Under the pieces are notes generated by a model. It made no database searches, was not told where the DNA came from, and was given only the letters and a program-made list of their open reading frames with translations. From NCBI RefSeq assembly GCF_003860345.1, contig NZ_CP034179.1, positions 2,960,001 through 3,024,000 on the forward strand: DNA of 64,000 bases. The letters run 5' to 3'. This stretch comes from Caenibius tardaugens NBRC 16725 (GTDB lineage: Bacteria; Pseudomonadota; Alphaproteobacteria; Sphingomonadales; Sphingomonadaceae). Position numbers and translations under genes: made by a program. Each line of letters opens with the position of its first letter. Positions within the stretch are counted from its first letter, which is position 1. Positions 19,112-26,820 of the stretch are shown piece by piece.

Positions 19112-19477
19112 TTATGCGCGACACCGCTTCCAGTAACCGGAGCGGGACAGATAACGATCCGTTCGCGGATCATAGTGCCGGTATTTGCGGTAGCAGGCGC
19201 GCACATGGCGGTCCCAGCGGCTGTTGGAATGACGCCAATGGCGGGGTCGCTCGTACCGCCGCTCGTAGCGATGATCGGACCTGCGATCGTAGCGTCGATC
19301 GTCATATCGTCGATCATGCCTGCGATCATTATAGCGCCGATCATTGTCCCGATAGGCAAGCTGCGTACCCGACTGATAGCGGCTGTATTCATGGCTGTGA
19401 CGGTAATTCGTGTCATGGGCCATGGCCGTTCCGCCAAACGCCAGGGACAACGCCATCGCGATGCCAACAAGTTTCAT
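19112..19477 (-). CDS. Secreted BA14K-like protein
   Basis: 121 aa. A signal peptide (about residues 1-20, AMA cleavage) is followed by a low-complexity region rich in Arg, Tyr, Asp and His repeats (DRRYDRR type). The C-terminal module runs from WDRHVRACYRKYRHYDPRTD to a final WKRC, and the two cysteines and the YxxYDPxTxxYL pattern match the BA14K-like family of alphaproteobacterial envelope proteins. The function is poorly known. A monocistronic gene. Confidence 0.65.
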   Translation of the reverse strand: MKLVGIAMALSLAFGGTAMAHDTNYRHSHEYSRYQSGTQLAYRDNDRRYNDRRHDRRYDDRRYDRRSDHRYERRYERPRHWRHSNSRWDRHVRACYRKYRHYDPRTDRYLSRSGYWKRCRA

Positions 19478-19808
19478 AGCTGCTCTCCCTATTCGCTGAG
19501 CCCGGGGAGTGTGCGACTTTCATGCTGTGCTGAAACTGAACTGTTTGAATAGGTTGCGGTTAATGAAGATGCGGTGTGTTGAGGGGACAGGCAGGGTGAA
19601 TGGAACAAGACTGTCAATCGCCACCGCAAAGGCCGCATTCGCGTTCCTGCCGGGGCCGCGCCATGAAAAGCACCGGGCGCCTGGCCCGAGTGCGCTGGCG
19701 TCTTTTGTCGCCGCCTGTTCGGGCGCGTTTCCTGTTTCCTATCCGTTCCCGATTTGGTTTGACGGGATGGGCCATGGCAACTAACGGAAAGCCCGCATTT
19801 CTGCGCGC
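19478..19808. other. Intergenic region, no supported gene
   Basis: 331 bases between the BA14K-like gene and tRNA-Arg. It contains a GC-rich stretch with short open frames on both strands but no ribosome site plus homology. The right end should hold the tRNA-Arg promoter. I see nothing else in it. Confidence 0.5.
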
Positions 19809-19885
19809 GCGCCCTTAGCTCAGCTGGATAGAGCACGAGACTTCTAATCTTGAGGCCACAGGTTCGACTCCTGTAGGGCGCGCCA
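19809..19885 (+). tRNA. tRNA-Arg (anticodon TCT)
   Basis: 77 nt. Acceptor stem GCGCCCT/AGGGCGC, D-arm TAGCTCAGCTGGATAGAGC, anticodon loop CTTCTAA with TCT at 19843-19845, T-arm AGGTTCGACTCCT, discriminator G and an encoded CCA at 19883-19885. It reads AGA codons, which are rare in this genome. Confidence 0.97.
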
Positions 19886-19918
19886 ATTTTTCAACGGTGC
19901 AGGAAATGACAGGCCCTT

Positions 19919-20265
19919 TTGGGGTTGCGGCACGCGTTTCAGGCATCCGATAGGTCAGGTGGATCGATAGCAGGGGGTGGTTCTGCGCCGCCATTGATCG
20001 GCACGATCACGGTCAATGGCGATCTCACAATCGAAGGCGGGGCTGTGGCGCATATCGGGATTATGGCGGCCAACCCGGTGTTCGATGCGATTGCCGTGAT
20101 GCCCGATGATCCGGCGATGATCCGGCGATGATCCGCGGTGCCTTCATCCAGCTTACCGGAGAAATCCACGCGTCGGCCAAGGCGGCGCTGATCGCGGATA
20201 CCGGCGTGCCTGCATCGGACGCCACCCAGTACGGCGTAACCGGCAGGATCAGTATCCGGTTCTGA
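19919..20265 (+). pseudogene. Small decayed gene disrupted by an 11-bp tandem duplication
   Basis: A frame from about 19919 reads into the region 20105-20135, where GATGATCCGGC is present twice and then as a 9-base partial copy, and stops at 20131. Removing one 11-bp copy restores a continuous frame to TGA 20263-20265, joining MPDDPAMI directly to RGAFIQLTGEIHASAK. The reconstructed protein is about 110 aa and glycine/threonine/isoleucine rich. I cannot name it; the repetitive beta-like sequence next to a tRNA could be a phage structural remnant. The true start is unclear: only TTG codons follow the last in-frame stop. Confidence 0.45.
20105..20135 (+). repeat. 11-bp tandem repeat (2 full copies + partial)
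   Basis: GATGATCCGGC at 20105-20115 and 20116-20126, then GATGATCCG at 20127-20135. A unit of 11 shifts the reading frame. Confidence 0.95.
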
Positions 20266-20276
20266 GGGGTTGGGCA

Positions 20277-20315
20277 CACGGAATGGGTTAGGGGCGTAGG
20301 CCCACCCGTTCCGTG
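20277..20315 (-). terminator. Hairpin overlapping the 3' end of the small secreted-protein gene
   Basis: Inverted arms CACGGAATGGG (20277-20287) and CCCGTTCCGTG (20305-20315), 11 bp with one wobble, span the stop codon of the minus-strand gene at 20288. There is no clear T tract, so it may protect the 3' end rather than terminate. Confidence 0.4.
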
Positions 20316-20512
20316 CGGTGGCTCTGGCCTGCGGGATGGGCCGCCATATCGTCGGGCAGGGGGCTGGCGCGCACAACCATGCGGCCGAGAAAAAGGGGCT
20401 GTTCAGCGCCTTGCACCACCAGAGCGGGTGGCGAAGCCTGCGGAAGGCTTGTCGCAGGGGCAAAACCAAACATCGCCTGTGCGAGAGCGAGGGCAAATAC
20501 GATACTGTTCAT
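20288..20512 (-). CDS. Small predicted secreted protein, unknown
   Basis: 74 aa from ATG 20512, supported by GGAG 8 bases upstream on the minus strand. Residues 1 to about 24 (MNSIVFALALAQAMFGFAPA) look like a signal peptide. The rest, including VVQGAEQPLFLGRMVVRAS, has no family I recognise. It stands alone between the decayed gene and the Nudix gene. Confidence 0.5.
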   Translation of the reverse strand: MNSIVFALALAQAMFGFAPATSLPQASPPALVVQGAEQPLFLGRMVVRASPLPDDMAAHPAGQSHRTERVGLRP

Positions 20513-20650
20513 CTGCGGCGCTCCACATTGTCTGGCCAACTGTGAAGGCAGAATATCCCCGCTCTGTCGCAGAACTGTGCCGGGCGCGCGGGATTTTGTC
20601 GAAAAGTGTAACACCGGCCGCGCAAAATGGCCGTTATGCGCCGTCGCAGG

Positions 20651-21445
20651 TTAACCAGCAGCTTCCGACAACTTGCCCCAACACACAGGATAACCATGAT
20701 TTTCCTGTATGCGCAGAATACGTTCGCCGTTCTCTTCCGCGATCCAGGGGGTGACAGTCCGGACGGGGACCGATTCCGCATGGGCGCGGGTTGCGGCGAA
20801 ATCGTCAAACTGTGCGAGACGTTCAAGATTGCGGCGTGTGGGGAAAATCGCCTGAATTTCGCCAGCCTTTGCCATGGTCAGGGCATCGCTGGCGGTGGTC
20901 CAGAACAGGTGGGTATTCTCCGTGCCATCGACCGCGATATCGACCGCACCAGTGCCCAGATCGGCCAGATAGAAGCGCGTGTCGAAAATCGGCCCGCGTT
21001 TGAAATGGGGCAGCCAACGGGCGAAGGGCACCAGGGTGTCGAGCGCCAGTGTCCATCCGAAGCGCGCCAGAACGGCGTTCAAGGGTTGGCCTTCGTGCAG
21101 CATGGCCCGGGCAGCACTGGCATCTTCCGCGCTGATTTTCTGCGCCAGCCCGATCGCCAGCCCTGCTTCTTCCAGCGTTTCGCGAATGGCGGTAATGCGA
21201 TGGGCGGCCTCTTCGAGATCCATGTCCCCGTTGGGCAATCCCGGAAGTGTGGCTGCCAGTTCCCGGTCTTCGGGATCGACTTTCCCACCAGGGAATACAG
21301 CCGCGCCGCCCACGAACGACAACTGCTTCGACCGGATCAACATCAGGATCTGGGATGCCCCTCCATCCGGGGCGCGGCGAAACACGACGACGGTGGCAGC
21401 GGGGCGTGCATGGGGCGGCCGCCCGATGGAGTTTTCGAGTGTCAT
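20651..21445 (-). CDS. Nudix hydrolase (NUDT7/NUDT19-like, CoA diphosphatase type)
   Basis: 264 aa. The start of the Nudix core AATVVVFRRAPDG is followed by FPGGKVDPED, and the box helix RETLEEAG lies about 35 residues later after an insertion, as in the NUDT7/19 group that hydrolyses CoA and acyl-CoA derivatives. The C-terminal part contains HLFWTTASDALTMAKAGEI. A cytosolic phosphohydrolase; substrate assignment rests on family resemblance only. A monocistronic gene. Confidence 0.85.
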   Translation of the reverse strand: MTLENSIGRPPHARPAATVVVFRRAPDGGASQILMLIRSKQLSFVGGAAVFPGGKVDPEDRELAATLPGLPNGDMDLEEAAHRITAIRETLEEAGLAIGLAQKISAEDASAARAMLHEGQPLNAVLARFGWTLALDTLVPFARWLPHFKRGPIFDTRFYLADLGTGAVDIAVDGTENTHLFWTTASDALTMAKAGEIQAIFPTRRNLERLAQFDDFAATRAHAESVPVRTVTPWIAEENGERILRIQENHGYPVCWGKLSEAAG

Positions 21446-21757
21446 TCTGTGTCAATGAGCGTGGGCGACCAGCTTGCCAAGAGGGTACCGGTGAATCCGT
21501 CGGAATAGTTTACACATCCGACTATAGTTTAGAAATGTTTACCATTATAGGCATTGGTAATGCGTGCCCGGTTGGAACTGGCACGGTACATGCATAGTAT
21601 TACACGTATCTATCTTCGATATGAGGCGGGGCCTTCTCCTGGGCCCTGCCTCCCCGAAGCCCCGATACAGCCCCCCGAAAGCTTCGGCTGCATATACGAA
21701 AAAGGCCCGCTGCCCTTATGGCAACAGGCCCTTTATAATTCGTTGAAATTGCAGGGA
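21446..21757. other. Intergenic region with Nudix promoter and a chain of hairpins
   Basis: 312 bases. The left part (21500-21560) is AT rich and should carry the Nudix promoter. The right part has three inverted repeats: an 11-bp stem at 21623-21633/21642-21652, a small CCGAA-AGC-TTCGG hairpin near 21675, and the grxD terminator at 21699-21735. No protein gene is supported. Confidence 0.6.
21699..21735 (-). terminator. Rho-independent terminator after grxD
   Basis: On the minus strand AAAGGGCCTGTTGCC pairs, with small mismatches, with GGCAGCGGGCCTTT, followed by a run of T (the A run at 21699-21703). It closes the leuC-to-grxD array. Confidence 0.8.
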
Positions 21758-22081
21758 TCAGTTGGTGACTTGTTGATCCTGCAGCAATTGCTGCAATTCG
21801 CCGGCTTCGAACATTTCCATCATGATGTCGCTGCCGCCCACGAATTCACCCTTTACATAGAGCTGGGGAATGGTCGGCCAATCCGAATAGGATTTGATGG
21901 CTTGGCGGATGTCCATGTCCTGCAGCACATCCACGCTGGCGAATTCGACACCGCAATGTTCCAGAATGGCGACCGCACGGCTGGAAAAGCCGCATTGCGG
22001 AAAGAGCGGGGTGCCCTTCATGAACAGGACGACATCGTTTGAGTTGACGATATCGGCAATGCGGGAATTGGTGTCAGACAT
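21758..22081 (-). CDS. grxD: Monothiol glutaredoxin, Grx4 type
   Basis: 107 aa from ATG 22081. The active site is CGFS with Cys30 ([14 protein letters not shown]). [19 protein letters not shown] is the glutathione-binding segment. CGFS glutaredoxins hold and transfer [2Fe-2S] clusters with BolA partners. The bolA-like gene is immediately upstream (54-base gap), which supports a BolA-Grx pair. A terminator follows. An alternative start two codons upstream (22087) is possible. Confidence 0.96.
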   Translation of the reverse strand: MSDTNSRIADIVNSNDVVLFMKGTPLFPQCGFSSRAVAILEHCGVEFASVDVLQDMDIRQAIKSYSDWPTIPQLYVKGEFVGGSDIMMEMFEAGELQQLLQDQQVTN

Positions 22082-22135
22082 GGTCATAGCCCTGTTGTGG
22101 AGCGTTGGGGTGGCCTGCGAATGGCCGTGCCCCAC

Positions 22136-22369
22136 TCAGTTGGGGACGGCGGTCGTCAGTTGCAAGGCGTGGAGTGTGCCGCCCATGTTGCCGCCAAGCG
22201 CTTCGTAAACCATCTTGTGCTGCTGCACACGGTTCTTGCCGACAAATGCGGCAGAGGTCACGCGGGCAGCATAATGGTCCCCGTCGCCGGCAAGATCAGT
22301 GATCTCGACGTCGGCGTCGGGCAGGGCGGCCTTGATCATCGCCGCTATGTCGTCTGCCGCCATCGGCAT
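22136..22369 (-). CDS. bolA: BolA family protein (IbaG-like)
   Basis: 77 aa. Contains IAAMIKAALPDADVEITDLAGDGDHYAARVTSAAFVGKNRVQQHKMVYEAL in pieces typical of BolA, including the HKMVYEAL helix and the invariant His that co-ligates a [2Fe-2S] cluster with a CGFS glutaredoxin. Short like IbaG. ATG 22369 or 22363 could initiate. Its position before grxD indicates a shared iron-sulfur trafficking or iron-sensing role. Confidence 0.94.
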   Translation of the reverse strand: MPMAADDIAAMIKAALPDADVEITDLAGDGDHYAARVTSAAFVGKNRVQQHKMVYEALGGNMGGTLHALQLTTAVPN

Positions 22370-22392
22370 GGTGCTGGTCCTTTCGTTTCCGC

Positions 22393-22710
22393 TTAGCTCA
22401 TCAACTGGCGACGGGCTTCGACCGACTTTTCTTCCAATGCGGTGCGCACGGCAGCTTCGTCGATGTCGATGCCGGCCCCGGTGAGATCGCCCAGCAGCTT
22501 GCGAATGACGTCTTCGTCGCCCGCTTCCTCGAAATCGGCCTGCACAACCGACTTGGCATAGGCATCGGTTTCTTCCGCGGTCAGGCCCATCTTGGCTGCG
22601 GCCCACTGGCCGAGCAGGCGATTGCGGCGGGCCGCAACGCGGAATGCGGTTTCTTCATCCATCGCGAACTTGGCTTCTTCTGCGCGTTCGCGGTCATTGA
22701 AGTCAGTCAT
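22393..22710 (-). CDS. DUF1476 protein (alphaproteobacterial F1-ATPase inhibitor zeta-like)
   Basis: 105 aa from ATG 22710 (MTDFNDRERAEEAKFAMDEE). The opening DRERAEEAKFA and the segment VAARRNRLLGQWAAAKMGL are diagnostic of DUF1476, whose Paracoccus member is the zeta subunit that binds the alpha/beta/gamma interface of F1 and blocks ATP hydrolysis. A mostly helical, charged cytoplasmic protein. It lies between leuD and bolA on the same strand (gaps 56 and 23 bases). Confidence 0.93.
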   Translation of the reverse strand: MTDFNDRERAEEAKFAMDEETAFRVAARRNRLLGQWAAAKMGLTAEETDAYAKSVVQADFEEAGDEDVIRKLLGDLTGAGIDIDEAAVRTALEEKSVEARRQLMS

Positions 22711-22766
22711 GGCGTTCCCTCGTATCAGTTCACTGGAAGTGGATCGGTGCGCCGGAGCGCGTGAAA

Positions 22767-23369
22767 TCAGGCGGCCAGCCCGGTGCCTTTGGCAAACCAC
22801 GGCAAATCAACAGCCTGGCGCGCTTCGTAACCGGAAATGGCATCATTCTTGGCCAGTGTCAGGCCAACTTCGTCAAGCCCGTTCAGCAGGCAGTGCTTGC
22901 GAAACGGATCGATTTCGAACGAAAACCGGTCCTGAAACGGGGTGGTGACCGTCTGCGTTTCGAGATCGATCGTCACAGTTTCCGTCTGCGCCACTTCAAG
23001 CAGGCGGTCGACCTGTTCCTGCGGCAGGACCACGGTGAGAATGCCGTTCTTGAACGCATTGCCGGAAAAGATGTCGGAGAAACTTGGTGCGATCACGGCC
23101 TTGATGCCCAGATCGAGCAAAGCCCATGCCGCATGTTCACGGCTGGAACCGCATCCGAAGTTATCGCCCGCAATCAGGATCGGTGCGCCTTTGAATTCGT
23201 CCTGATCGAAGATATTGGCAGGGTCCTGACGCAGGGCTTCAAATGCCCCGCGCCCCAGCCCTTCGCGGCTGATCGTCTTCAGCCAATGCGCCGGGATGAT
23301 AATGTCGGTATCGACATTCTTGCGCCCGAACGGGATCGCCCGGCCGCCGACTTCGTTCACGGGATCCAT
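22767..23369 (-). CDS. leuD: 3-isopropylmalate dehydratase small subunit
   Basis: 200 aa from ATG 23369. Shows [18 protein letters not shown] and [14 protein letters not shown], the swivel-domain signatures of LeuD. With LeuC it isomerises 2-isopropylmalate to 3-isopropylmalate in leucine synthesis. The start ATG shares its A with the TGA stop of the 58-aa gene upstream, indicating translational coupling. LeuD looks intact although leuC here is frameshifted. Confidence 0.97.
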   Translation of the reverse strand: MDPVNEVGGRAIPFGRKNVDTDIIIPAHWLKTISREGLGRGAFEALRQDPANIFDQDEFKGAPILIAGDNFGCGSSREHAAWALLDLGIKAVIAPSFSDIFSGNAFKNGILTVVLPQEQVDRLLEVAQTETVTIDLETQTVTTPFQDRFSFEIDPFRKHCLLNGLDEVGLTLAKNDAISGYEARQAVDLPWFAKGTGLAA

Positions 23370-23545
23370 CAATCGGTCTCCGGCTTTTCGCCCGAGGGCG
23401 CCTGCGGTTGCGGCTTGGGTTCCGTTTTCGCCTTGTCCTTGCGGGACTTGGAGAAAAGCAAGGCTGCGGCAATAGCCGCCGAACCAATCGCAGCCCCGGC
23501 AAGCGCCGCCGGACCGGCCCAGTTCTTGTCGATCTTCTTGGTCAT
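23369..23545 (-). CDS. 58-aa single-pass membrane protein between leuC and leuD
   Basis: Start ATG 23545, stop TGA 23369-23371 overlapping the leuD start by one base. A lysine-rich N-terminus (MTKKIDKNW) leads into a hydrophobic Ala/Gly/Leu helix (about residues 10-31), then a hydrophilic tail rich in Lys, Pro and Gln ending GEKPETD. Its placement inside the leu operon (5 bases after leuC) and overlap with leuD make it a real gene. Function unknown; similar small genes occur at this spot in other sphingomonads as far as I recall, which should be checked. Confidence 0.75.
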   Translation of the reverse strand: MTKKIDKNWAGPAALAGAAIGSAAIAAALLFSKSRKDKAKTEPKPQPQAPSGEKPETD

Positions 23546-23549
23546 CGCC

Positions 23550-24982
23550 TTACCCCATCAATTCGCGGACATCGGTCAGCCTGCCGGTGACAGCCGCAGC
23601 AGCGGCCATGGCGGGCGACACCAGATGTGTGCGGCTGCCGGGGCCCTGACGGCCCACGAAATTGCGGTTGCTGGTCGATGCGCAGCGTTCCCCGGCGGGC
23701 ACCTTGTCCGGGTTCATGCCGAGACAGGCCGAACAACCTGGTTCGCGCCATTCCAGCCCGGCTTCGATAAAGATCTTGTCCAGACCTTCCGCTTCCGCCT
23801 GCTCTTTCACAAGTCCGGAACCGGGGACCACGATCGCCCATTTGACGTTGCTGGCCTTCTTGCGGCCTTTCAGCACGGCCGCCGCGGCACGCAGGTCTTC
23901 GATGCGGCTGTTTGTGCAGCTGCCGATGAAGATATTCTGCACTTCGACTTCGGCCAGCTTCTGGCCCGGTACCAGCCCCATATAGTCAAGACTGGCGCGC
24001 GCGGCATCCTGCTTGGACGGATCGGCAAAGCTTTCAGGTGCGGGAACGACCCCGCCAATCGGCACCACGTCTTCGGGGCTGGTGCCCCAGGTTACCGTCG
24101 GCTGGACATCGGCGGCGTTGATCCGCACGCTCTTGTCGAATGTGGCGCTATCATCGGTGTGCAGCGTTTTCCACCAGGCAACGGCCTTGTCCCACTCTGC
24201 GCCCTTGGGAGCATAAGGACGGCCTTCGAGATAGGCGAAGGTCTTGTCATCAGGGGCGATCAGGCCCGCGCGTGCGCCGCCTTCGATCGACATGTTGCAG
24301 ACGGTCAGCCGGCCTTCGATGCTCATTTCCTCGAACACCTTGCCGCGATATTCGATCACGTGGCCGGTGCCGCCCGCCGTGCCGATCACGCCGATGATGT
24401 GCAGAATCAGATCCTTCGGCGTGATGCCGGGCCGAGATCGCCATCGACGACGATTTCCATCGTTTTGGAGCGCTTCAGCAGCAGGGTCTGGGTTGCCAGA
24501 ACGTGTTCGACTTCGGATGTGCCGATGCCGAAGGCCAGCGCACCGATCCCGCCATGACAGGCAGTGTGGCTGTCGCCGCAGACAATGGTCGCACCCGGCA
24601 GCGAAAACGCCTGTTCCGGGCCGACTACATGGACGATGCCCTGTTCGCGATCGGTCGCGCCAATATAGCGCACGCCGAATTCGGGGGCATTGTGTTCGAG
24701 CGCGGCGAGCTGCTGCGCGCTTTCCCGATCGGCGATAGGCAGGCGATTGCCTGCCGCATCGAGCCGGGCTGTGGTCGGCACGTTATGGTCGGGCACCGCC
24801 AGCGTCAGTTCGGGGCGGCGGACCTTGCGGCCGCTCATGCGCAGGGCTTCAAAGGCCTGCGGGCTCGTCACCTCATGAACGAGGTGGCGGTCGATATAGA
24901 TGATCGAGGTGCCGTCATCGCGTGTTTCGACGACATGGGCATCCCAGATTTTCTCGTAGAGGGTGCGGGGTCTGCTAGCCAT
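23550..24982 (-). pseudogene. leuC: 3-isopropylmalate dehydratase large subunit, single-base frameshift
   Basis: The minus strand opens with ATG 24982 ([16 protein letters not shown]) and reads normally through [30 protein letters not shown] to [11 protein letters not shown]. It then loses frame at about 24427-24431, and a second frame resumes the family sequence at [19 protein letters not shown] and continues to a proper TAA at 23550. The sequence there is CCCGGC where CCCGGGC is needed, a one-base deletion in a short G/C run. [4Fe-4S] ligand regions such as GSCTNSR and [10 protein letters not shown] are intact in the second part. Either a true recent mutation, which would cause leucine auxotrophy, or a sequencing error. 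Confidence 0.93.
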
Positions 24983-25079
24983 GGCTTGGCAGCTAGGCGC
25001 GCGGACCCCGCAAGACAAGGGGTGAATCGCTTTATTCTTGGGTTGGCATACCGGTTTCAGACCGGATTCGGGGTTTGGC

Positions 25080-25430
25080 TTAGCGGCGGTGGCCGTTCCA
25101 GCCTGGGCGGTGGTCCGACTGGCTGGAGCGCAATTGCTGTTTTACCGTGTTGATCCGGCTGTCCAGCGAGCGCAGTTCGGTGCGGGTGAAGCCGCCCCGG
25201 GCATAGCGCGCATGCAGTTTTTCGAGCTGATCCACCTGGCGGTTGAGCTGGGTGGCTTCGCGCCGGGAAATCTGGTTGCGCTGCTCGGCGCGGTCGACCT
25301 GGCGTTCGAGCTGCTGGATTTCCTGCGCAGCCTGCCGTCCATTGGTGAAACCGGGGGCGGCCGAAGCCGGGGTGGCCAGCACGGCTGCGGCAGCGAGAGC
25401 CAGCGGGGTGGCGATCATGAATTTGCGCAT
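25080..25430 (-). CDS. Secreted coiled-coil protein, unknown
   Basis: 116 aa from ATG 25430, with GGAG 7 bases upstream. A signal peptide (about residues 1-23, PASA cleavage) is followed by a long amphipathic helix rich in Gln, Arg and Glu ([16 protein letters not shown]), a likely coiled coil, and an Arg/Trp/Gly tail. Possibly a periplasmic structural or stress protein. No named family is recognised. A monocistronic gene between leuC and sufE. Confidence 0.7.
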   Translation of the reverse strand: MRKFMIATPLALAAAAVLATPASAAPGFTNGRQAAQEIQQLERQVDRAEQRNQISRREATQLNRQVDQLEKLHARYARGGFTRTELRSLDSRINTVKQQLRSSQSDHRPGWNGHRR

Positions 25431-25631
25431 CGGTCTACTCCTTCTGCACTGCGGGGGCAGTGCTGCTTGGTTCGGCGAGGTGCCGATGAGCATGAAATAG
25501 CACCGGAAAAAGCGGTTGAGCGTCGCGCTTTGTACTAAAGTGTCGCGCAAGTGCGGGCCTGTTAAGCAGGCGTTTATGTCGCGGGCGAGAATGCGGATGC
25601 AGCAGGCCGCTGGACCATCCGGCTGGGGCAG

Positions 25632-25670
25632 TTTCAGTCTGCGGCTTCAGTCTGCGGCTTCAGTCTGCGG
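25632..25670 (-). repeat. 13-bp tandem repeat, three copies, at the sufE stop codon
   Basis: On the plus strand TTTCAGTCTGCGG then two CTTCAGTCTGCGG units at 25632-25644, 25645-25657 and 25658-25670. The rightmost copy contains the sufE stop; the other two lie just after it. Confidence 0.95.
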
Positions 25671-26067
25671 CGATGCGTGCGGCGGTGTCGCGGATCAGCG
25701 CGATCATATTAGGGACGCCCTGCGTGCGATTGGAAGAAAGCTGATTCTTCAGATCGAACGGGGCAAGTGCGCCCATCACATCCATTGCGGCGACTTCGCC
25801 GGCGGGGCGATCCTGCACTGCGGACAGCACCAGTGCCACGATGCCTTTGGTGATGGCGGCATTCGAATCGGCTAGAAAATGGAGTCGGTCACCATCTTGC
25901 GTGGGGTAGATCCATACTGCCGCCGAACAGCCGCGCACCAGCGTGGCGTCGGTCTTCAGCGCATCGGGCATCGGTTCCAGTTCGCGCCCCAGTTCGATCA
26001 AAAGGCGATATCGTTCATCGCCTTCGAGAAATTCGTATTCGTCGCGGATATCGTCGAGGGAGCGCAT
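25660..26067 (-). CDS. sufE: SufE family sulfur-transfer protein
   Basis: 135 aa from ATG 26067. YRLLIELGRELEPMP, then VRGCSAAVWIYP with the persulfide-accepting cysteine, and PFDLKNQLSSNRTQGVPNMIALIRDTA at the C-terminus define SufE. It accepts sulfur from the SufS cysteine desulfurase and stimulates it during Fe-S cluster assembly. No other suf gene is nearby, so it is an orphan sufE locus. The stop sits within a 13-bp tandem repeat. Confidence 0.94.
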   Translation of the reverse strand: MRSLDDIRDEYEFLEGDERYRLLIELGRELEPMPDALKTDATLVRGCSAAVWIYPTQDGDRLHFLADSNAAITKGIVALVLSAVQDRPAGEVAAMDVMGALAPFDLKNQLSSNRTQGVPNMIALIRDTAARIAAD

Positions 26068-26263
26068 GGGGCGCCGCCTTAGCGGCAAATGGCTTCAGGT
26101 CAAAGAGCTGTGCGCAAGCGCGGTGAAAGCACTTGCAAATTTGCCCCGATACGCTTATTTGCGCGTCATCCCGACATTGTCGTGACAAGGTTTGGACGCT
26201 GGCCCCGCCGGGGCCGGGCGCCAAACCGCGTTGCTGCAATAGATGTATTGTTCTGGAGAATTG

Positions 26264-26815
26264 ATGGCGGATATCGCGCGCATTACTGAAGTGGTGGAAC
26301 CCGAAGCCAAGGCTCTCGGTTTCGAACTCGTGCGCGTAAAGATGCTGGGGTCCGAGGCCGGGGATGAGCCCGCCTTGCAGATCATGGCGGAAGATCCGGC
26401 CACCGGGCAATTGGTAATCGAACAGTGTGCCGAATTGTCGCGCCGCGTTTCGGATGTGATAGATGCGCTGGAAGAACAGGGCGAAATGCTGATCGACGGG
26501 GCCTATCGGCTGGAAGTCAGCTCACCGGGAATCGATCGTCCGCTCACCCGCGAGAAGGATTTCGCGGCCTGGGCAGGGCACGAGGTGAAAATCGGTCTGG
26601 TCGAAAAGCTCGACGGGCGCCGCGATCTGCGCGGCGATCTTGTTGGCATTGTGGACGGGATCGTGACGATCGAGGATCGCAAGAGCGGGCAGGTTGCTGT
26701 CCCGTTTGCACAAATTCATTCGGCGAAGCTGGTCCTGACCGACCGCCTGATCGCCGCGACCCGCCCGCTCGATGTCAGTGGTGCGGACGAAATTCTCGAA
26801 GAAGAGGAAGGCTGA
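26264..26815 (+). CDS. rimP: Ribosome maturation factor RimP
   Basis: 183 aa. GGAGAA lies just upstream of ATG 26264. The segments EPEAKALGFELVRVKM and SSPGIDRPLTREKDFAAWAGHEVKI are family signatures. RimP assists 30S maturation before S12 and S19 binding. It is the first gene of the conserved rimP-nusA-ylxR-infB-rbfA cluster; nusA begins 5 bases after its stop. Confidence 0.97.
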   Translation: MADIARITEVVEPEAKALGFELVRVKMLGSEAGDEPALQIMAEDPATGQLVIEQCAELSRRVSDVIDALEEQGEMLIDGAYRLEVSSPGIDRPLTREKDFAAWAGHEVKIGLVEKLDGRRDLRGDLVGIVDGIVTIEDRKSGQVAVPFAQIHSAKLVLTDRLIAATRPLDVSGADEILEEEEG

Positions 26816-26820
26816 AGATA

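Noticed and set aside
21600-21757. Hairpin chain considered as a structured regulatory RNA
   Set aside because: The last hairpin is a plain terminator for grxD; no conserved RNA family pattern was recognised for the others.
26243-26263. Longer start for rimP at 26243
   Set aside because: The ATG at 26264 has a good ribosome site and matches the family's N-terminus.
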